Notes under the pieces: generated by a model | What the model saw: the letters and a program-made list of their open reading frames with translations, nothing else | What the model was told of the DNA's origin: nothing | Database searches by the model: none | Shown here: piece after piece, positions 8,589-11,385 of the stretch | Layout: each line of letters starts with the position of its first letter | Numbering within the stretch: the first letter of the stretch is position 1 | Assembly: GCA_937897535.1 (NCBI GenBank) | Contig: CALCQB010000124.1 | Span: 1 to 11,385 of the forward strand | Source: an uncultured Novosphingobium sp. | Lineage (GTDB): Bacteria > Pseudomonadota > Alphaproteobacteria > Sphingomonadales > Sphingomonadaceae | Length of the DNA stretch: 11,385 bases | Reading direction: 5' to 3' | Position numbers and translations under genes: made by a program

Positions 8589-8636
8589 GCCTTCCAGCTA
8601 TGCGTGGCAAGCGGCAATGGCAAGGTGCGCCTTCGT

Positions 8637-8717
8637 GTCATCCCCGCGCAAGCGGCGAACGCTGGCCGAACAGCGCGAGCCGTGCGGCCAGCGGTCCCCG
8701 GTCGAGCCGGGGACGAC
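8637..8717. repeat. Palindromic intergenic repeat between ahcY and divL
   Basis: The segment is a nested inverted repeat. The outer arms are GTCATCCCCG (8637-8646) and CGGGGACGAC (8708-8717), 9 of 10 pairs plus one wobble. The inner arms GCTGGCCG (8661-8668) and CGGCCAGC (8685-8692) pair perfectly. An 8-bp hairpin with arms GTCCCCGG and CCGGGGAC (8694-8714) has a 5-nt loop. This architecture resembles the REP-like or MITE-like palindromes scattered in intergenic regions of sphingomonad genomes. It follows the ahcY stop by only 7 nt and could also end or stabilise the ahcY transcript, but no T-run follows any stem. The copy number cannot be seen from one window. Confidence 0.6.
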
Positions 8718-8724
8718 GCCTGCA

Positions 8725-10128
8725 TCAATAGCGGTAGTGATCCGGCTTGAACGGCCCGGCCGCCGGCACACCGATATATTCGGCCTGGCGCGGGGTCAGC
8801 TTGCTGAGCTTCACGCCGAGCTTTTCCAGATGCAGCGCCGCGACCTTTTCGTCGAGGTGCTTGGGCAGAACGTAGACTTCGTTCTTGTACTGCGCCGGAT
8901 TGGTGAACAGCTCGATCTGCGCCAGCGTCTGGTTGGTGAAGCTCGACGACATCACGAAGCTGGGGTGACCCGTGGCGCAGCCCAGGTTCACCAGGCGGCC
9001 CTTGGCGAGCATGATGATCTGCTTGCCGTCGGGGAATTCGACCAGGTCGGTGCCCGGCTTGACTTCGGTCCACTTGAAGTTCTGCAGCGCGGCGACCTGG
9101 ATCTCGCTGTCGAAGTGGCCGATGTTGCAGACGATGCTCATCGGCTTCATCGCACGCATGTGATCGACGGTGATCACGCCTTCGTTGCCAGTCGCGGTGA
9201 CGAAGATGTCGCAGCGGGTGACCGCTTCTTCCATCGTGACGACTTCATAGCCTTCCATCGCCGCCTGCAGCGCGCAGATCGGATCGACTTCGGTGACCAT
9301 CACCCGTGCGCCGCCCTGGCGGAGCGAAGCGGCGCTGCCCTTGCCGACATCGCCGAACCCGGCGACGCAGGCGACCTTGCCGGCCAGCATCACATCGGTG
9401 GCGCGGCGGATCGCGTCGACCAGCGATTCCTTGCAGCCATAAAGGTTGTCGAACTTCGACTTGGTGACCGAATCGTTCACGTTGATCGCGGGGAACGGCA
9501 GCTTGCCATCCTTGGCGATCTGGTAAAGCCGGTGAACCCCGGTGGTGGTCTCTTCCGAGACGCCCTTGATGTGCGCGACCGACATGGTCAGGTAGCCCGG
9601 CTTGGCCTTGAGGAACGCGTTGAGCGCGCGGACGAATTCGATTTCTTCCTCGTTCGAAGGCTCGAACAGCTTCTCGCCCGCTTCGACCCGTGCGCCCCAC
9701 AGCGCGAACATCGTGGCATCGCCGCCGTCGTCGAGGATCATGTTGGCGGTGAGGCCGGTGCCGTCATCCCAATCGAAGATCGAGCCGACATAGTCCCAGT
9801 ATTCGGCCAGGCTCTCGCCCTTGACCGCGAAGACCGGAATCCCGGCTGCGGCAATCGCGGCGGCGGCGTGGTCCTGGGTCGAAAAGATGTTGCAGGTTGC
9901 CCAGCGGACTTCAGCGCCCAGTGCGATCAGCGTCTCGATCAGCACGGCGGTCTGGATCGTCATATGCAGCGAACCGGTAATCCGCGCGCCCTTGAGCGGC
10001 TGGCTCGCGCCGAATTCCGCGCGCAGAGCCATCAGCCCCGGCATTTCGGTTTCGGCAATGTTGATTTCGGCGCGGCCAAAATCGGCCAGTCCGATGTCGG
10101 CGATTACATAGTCATTTGCTTTGGCCAC
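8725..10128 (-). CDS. ahcY: Adenosylhomocysteinase (S-adenosyl-L-homocysteine hydrolase)
   Basis: This NAD-dependent cytoplasmic enzyme hydrolyses S-adenosylhomocysteine to adenosine and homocysteine, relieving product inhibition of methyltransferases. The protein has 467 residues, the usual length for the bacterial form with the ~40-residue insertion (about 142-185). Visible features are GSLHM (H55), the first signature TCNIFSTQDHAAAAI (78-92), LDDGGD (132-137), and NDSVTKSKFDN (K223, D227). The NAD-binding loop is GKVACVAGFGDVGKGSA (250-266), followed by NIGHFDSEI, the HPSFVMSSSF segment and the C-terminal PFKPDHYRY (K461, Y465). The start is GTG at 10128, preceded by CAGGAG (10138-10143) with 9-nt spacing. 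An in-frame ATG at 10227 would add 33 unlike residues and overlap the operator palindrome, so it is rejected. The gene appears to be monocistronic, with its own regulated promoter. Confidence 0.97.
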   Translation of the reverse strand: MAKANDYVIADIGLADFGRAEINIAETEMPGLMALRAEFGASQPLKGARITGSLHMTIQTAVLIETLIALGAEVRWATCNIFSTQDHAAAAIAAAGIPVFAVKGESLAEYWDYVGSIFDWDDGTGLTANMILDDGGDATMFALWGARVEAGEKLFEPSNEEEIEFVRALNAFLKAKPGYLTMSVAHIKGVSEETTTGVHRLYQIAKDGKLPFPAINVNDSVTKSKFDNLYGCKESLVDAIRRATDVMLAGKVACVAGFGDVGKGSAASLRQGGARVMVTEVDPICALQAAMEGYEVVTMEEAVTRCDIFVTATGNEGVITVDHMRAMKPMSIVCNIGHFDSEIQVAALQNFKWTEVKPGTDLVEFPDGKQIIMLAKGRLVNLGCATGHPSFVMSSSFTNQTLAQIELFTNPAQYKNEVYVLPKHLDEKVAALHLEKLGVKLSKLTPRQAEYIGVPAAGPFKPDHYRY

Positions 10129-10176
10129 GGTGGTGGGCTCCTGTCCTGTCTCAAATCGGTGCCGACCAAACGAACA

Positions 10177-10201
10177 GGGCGACGCCGAACCGACGCCGCC
10201 C
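10177..10201 (-). promoter_or_regulatory. Strong RNA hairpin in the ahcY leader
   Basis: On the transcript strand, 25 nt fold into an 11-bp stem with a 3-nt loop (arms GGGCGGCGUCG and CGGCGUCGCCC, two G-U wobbles). It lies about 48 nt upstream of the ahcY start codon. No U-run follows, so it is not a classical terminator. It does not match the SAH riboswitch or SAM-II consensus that I can recall. It could stabilise the mRNA or be part of an uncharacterised leader regulator. Confidence 0.5.
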
Positions 10202-10227
10202 TTAGCGACTTGCCGCAGGAGAGGCAA

Positions 10228-10247
10228 ATATAACGATATCTTTATAT
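10228..10247 (-). promoter_or_regulatory. 20-bp palindromic operator upstream of ahcY (SahR-like candidate)
   Basis: The sequence ATATAACGATATCTTTATAT is a palindrome centred on GATATC with only one mismatched pair. It is a marked AT-rich island in a GC-rich region. It lies 100-119 nt upstream of the ahcY start and contains TATA-type hexamers that could serve as a -10 element (for example TATATT on the minus strand at 10227-10232). A repressor bound here would block transcription. Palindromic operators upstream of ahcY are known for the SAH-responsive ArsR-family regulator SahR in Proteobacteria. The similarity of this exact sequence to the alphaproteobacterial SahR motif is from memory and not checked. 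No convincing -35 element is visible. Confidence 0.6.
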
Positions 10248-10252
10248 CACGG

Positions 10253-10307
10253 GCGGAAGGAGCGCGCGTCCGCTTGCGACCCTTGCTGGTTCACGCGCTC
10301 CTTCCGC
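10253..10307. repeat. 14-bp perfect inverted repeat between ahcY and the exported-protein gene
   Basis: The arms GCGGAAGGAGCGCG (10253-10266) and CGCGCTCCTTCCGC (10294-10307) are perfectly complementary and separated by 27 nt. The left arm begins 6 bp beyond the operator palindrome, and the right arm lies 48 bp past the stop of the 153-residue gene. The repeat could terminate that gene's transcript before it enters ahcY, but no T-run follows. It could also be a REP-like element unrelated in sequence to the one at 8637-8717. Confidence 0.6.
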
Positions 10308-10354
10308 GTCCGGCCATCGAACCTGCCCCCAAGCCCGTTCGCCGAACAGTTCGC

Positions 10355-10816
10355 TTATTTGGGCATCCAGGCGAGCTGGCGCGGGCCGGTGTCGAGCAGA
10401 GCATCGGCCGCTTCGACCAGCGGGGCCACGCCGCGCATGTCGGCCAGGGTGCGGGTAACCTGCTTGAGCTGGCCGCAGCCGAGCCAGGGGTGGCCGCCGC
10501 CGTAATCGTTGGCCATCTGCACGCTCAGCTTGTCGAGCGCGCGATTCGCGCCGGCCGGGCCATAGCGACGCGACATATCGGCCTTCAGCGTGTTGCTGGC
10601 GGCGTTGAGTGTCCCGAGGTGATTGGTGGTAAAGCGGCCATAGTCTGACTGGAAGTTGTCCGGCCCCTTGCGGCAGCGCAGGCCGGTGACCATTAGCATG
10701 ATATCGAGCCGACGCAGCTTTTCCGACTGGCTCATGCCCGCTGCGGCGCTGACCGGCATGGCTAGAACGACCGATGCAGCGGCAAGCCCGGCCGCGACCC
10801 CTTTGGCGAATCTCAT
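10355..10816 (-). CDS. Small exported protein of unknown function
   Basis: The protein has 153 residues, with an N-terminal signal peptide: MRFAK, a hydrophobic core to about residue 22, and a probable cleavage site after VSAAA at about 26. The mature part is about 127 residues, predicted helical, with two cysteines (C48 in GLRCRKG and C114 in WLGCGQL) that could form a disulfide in the periplasm. The start is ATG at 10816 with GGGAG (10825-10829) 8 nt upstream. I do not recognise a family with a known function. It lies upstream of ahcY on the same strand but is separated by an inverted repeat and the ahcY operator. It has none of the SahH motifs, so any name borrowed from its neighbour would be wrong. 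Its upstream region holds two CtrA-like boxes. Confidence 0.8.
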   Translation of the reverse strand: MRFAKGVAAGLAAASVVLAMPVSAAAGMSQSEKLRRLDIMLMVTGLRCRKGPDNFQSDYGRFTTNHLGTLNAASNTLKADMSRRYGPAGANRALDKLSVQMANDYGGGHPWLGCGQLKQVTRTLADMRGVAPLVEAADALLDTGPRQLAWMPK

Positions 10817-10869
10817 GATGCAGTCTCCCGGCGGGCTGGTCCCCGCAACCAGGAAGATCGCGCATTCGG

Positions 10870-10884
10870 TTTACCCATTCTTAA
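10870..10884. promoter_or_regulatory. CtrA-like box TTTA-N7-TTAA
   Basis: The sequence TTTACCCATTCTTAA differs from the Caulobacter CtrA consensus TTAA-N7-TTAA at one base. It lies 54-68 nt upstream of the start codon of the exported-protein gene, where a CtrA dimer could act on its promoter. The evidence is motif similarity only. Confidence 0.4.
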
Positions 10885-10904
10885 AGCGGGGCAGTAAAGC
10901 GATA

Positions 10905-10912
10905 TTAACCAT
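10905..10912 (+). promoter_or_regulatory. CtrA half-site TTAACCAT
   Basis: TTAACCAT is the extended CtrA half-site reported in several alphaproteobacteria. It sits 20 bp from the neighbouring TTTA-N7-TTAA box, in the divergent region between the exported-protein and peroxiredoxin genes. TTAA is uncommon in DNA this GC-rich, which makes two such sites together more notable. Confidence 0.4.
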
Positions 10913-10924
10913 GGCCTCTGCGCC

Positions 10925-10954
10925 TTGCCCCGCCGCGCGGTGCCCCTATATGAT
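10925..10954 (+). promoter_or_regulatory. Candidate promoter of the peroxiredoxin gene
   Basis: TTGCCC (10925-10930) and TATATG or TATGAT (10947-10954) are separated by 16 to 18 bp, a reasonable housekeeping promoter. A GANTC site (GACTC, 10961-10965), the CcrM methylation target, lies close to the expected transcription start. A ribosome binding site AAGGAG (10981-10986) is 7 nt before the ATG. Confidence 0.4.
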
Positions 10955-10993
10955 GCGACGGACTCGCAAGTTCCCGATCCAAGGAGAGACGCA

Positions 10994-11385
10994 ATGACGA
11001 TCGCAGTTGGCGACAAGCTACCCGATGTGAAACTGGTCAAGGCAACCGAGGCTGGCCCCGAAGCGGTCCAGGCCGCCGATTACTTCGCCGGCAAGCGCGT
11101 TGCGCTGTTTTCCGTCCCCGGAGCCTTCACCCCGACCTGCTCGGCCAAGCACTTGCCGGGCTTTGTCGAGAAGGCCGATGAACTGAAGGCCAAGGGCATC
11201 GACGAGATCGCCTGCACCGCCGTCAACGATCCGTTCGTGCTCGGCGCGTGGAACAAGTCCGGCGGCAGCGCCGATGTCACCATGCTGGCGGATGGCAACG
11301 GCGACTTCGCCGAAGCGCTGGGCCTGACCATGGACGGCAGCGCCTTTGGCCTTGGCAAGCGCGGCCAGCGCTTTTCGATGGTGAT
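10994..11385 (+). CDS. Peroxiredoxin, Prx5 type, 5' part (runs off the window)
   Basis: This is a thiol peroxidase of the Prx5 (AhpC/TSA, redoxin) family that reduces hydrogen peroxide and organic hydroperoxides, with glutaredoxin or thioredoxin as electron donor. The first 130 codons of an expected ~160 are present, with an open frame to the window edge. The active site is SVPGAFTPTCSAKHLPGF, with the peroxidatic cysteine at C49 and T46 in the conserved PxxxTxxC motif. A second cysteine is C74 in IACTAVNDPF, a position seen in many bacterial members. VNDPFVLGAWNK and the GLGKRGQRFSMV segment are also typical of the subfamily. The start ATG at 10994 follows AAGGAG by 7 nt. It is transcribed divergently from the exported-protein gene. 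The 3' end is outside the window. Confidence 0.94.
   Translation, partial: MTIAVGDKLPDVKLVKATEAGPEAVQAADYFAGKRVALFSVPGAFTPTCSAKHLPGFVEKADELKAKGIDEIACTAVNDPFVLGAWNKSGGSADVTMLADGNGDFAEALGLTMDGSAFGLGKRGQRFSMV

Noticed and set aside
8694..8714. Intrinsic terminator of ahcY
   Set aside because: The 8-bp GC stem is good, but no T-run follows on the transcript strand. It is better described as part of the palindromic repeat.
10129..10226. SAH or SAM-II riboswitch upstream of ahcY
   Set aside because: I looked for the conserved cores and did not see them. Only an unassigned hairpin can be supported.
10129..10227. N-terminal extension of ahcY to ATG at 10227
   Set aside because: The GTG at 10128 has a strong CAGGAG site at 9 nt and gives the family length. 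The extension would encode the leader hairpin.
7969..10233. 754-codon open frame on the plus strand across divL and ahcY
   Set aside because: It runs antisense through two well-identified genes and the repeat between them, with no recognisable domain. It is a GC-driven shadow.
10121..10648. 175-codon plus-strand open frame over the ahcY leader
   Set aside because: It crosses the operator, the inverted repeat and the antisense of the exported-protein gene. It has no good ribosome binding site and arginine- and alanine-rich composition.
23..11385. CRISPR array, phage genes, insertion sequences, tRNA or rRNA genes
   Set aside because: No regularly spaced direct repeats, transposase or integrase proteins, or tRNA/rRNA sequences were seen on either strand.

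Overview
The window is GC-rich DNA with tightly packed genes, several of them overlapping by 4 nt. It most likely comes from an alphaproteobacterium of the order Sphingomonadales (Sphingomonas, Erythrobacter or Novosphingobium type). The basis is a DivL-type pseudo-histidine kinase, an AddAB rather than RecBCD repair nuclease, the gene order divL-tsaE-amgK-murU-addB-addA, and the flavour of the protein sequences. No database search was run.

Layout from right to left. The right edge holds the start of a plus-strand peroxiredoxin gene (10994 to the edge). It shares a 177-bp divergent intergenic region with a minus-strand gene for a small exported protein of unknown function (10355-10816). That region carries two CtrA-like boxes and one GANTC site. 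Next on the minus strand is ahcY (8725-10128), S-adenosylhomocysteine hydrolase, with a 226-bp leader/promoter region. The leader contains a 20-bp AT-rich palindrome (probable operator), an 11-bp RNA hairpin and a 14-bp-arm inverted repeat. A palindromic intergenic repeat lies between ahcY and divL.

From 8588 to 1 is one apparent minus-strand operon: divL (cell-cycle sensor pseudokinase, tyrosine at the phosphoacceptor position), tsaE (tRNA t6A synthesis ATPase), an AmgK-like sugar kinase, a MurU-like nucleotidyltransferase, addB and addA. Junctions overlap by 4 to 8 nt (GTGA, ATGA, ATGA, GTGGCTGA, ATGA), so the genes are probably co-transcribed and translationally coupled. AmgK and MurU would form UDP-MurNAc from recycled MurNAc, and AddAB would process double-strand breaks. 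The operon thus groups envelope recycling, translation fidelity, cell-cycle signalling and DNA repair.

The left edge is not clean. Bases 1-22 match the end of an Illumina TruSeq adapter. The adjoining ~80 bases, in frame with addA, encode a peptide that looks like an arylsulfatase rather than AddA. The left ~100-130 bases are therefore probably a chimeric, untrimmed read end, and the real addA sequence ends somewhere around 100-130.

I found no wholly new multi-gene system. The most interesting points are the tyrosine DivL, the candidate ahcY operator and leader, the CtrA-like boxes and the contig-end chimera.
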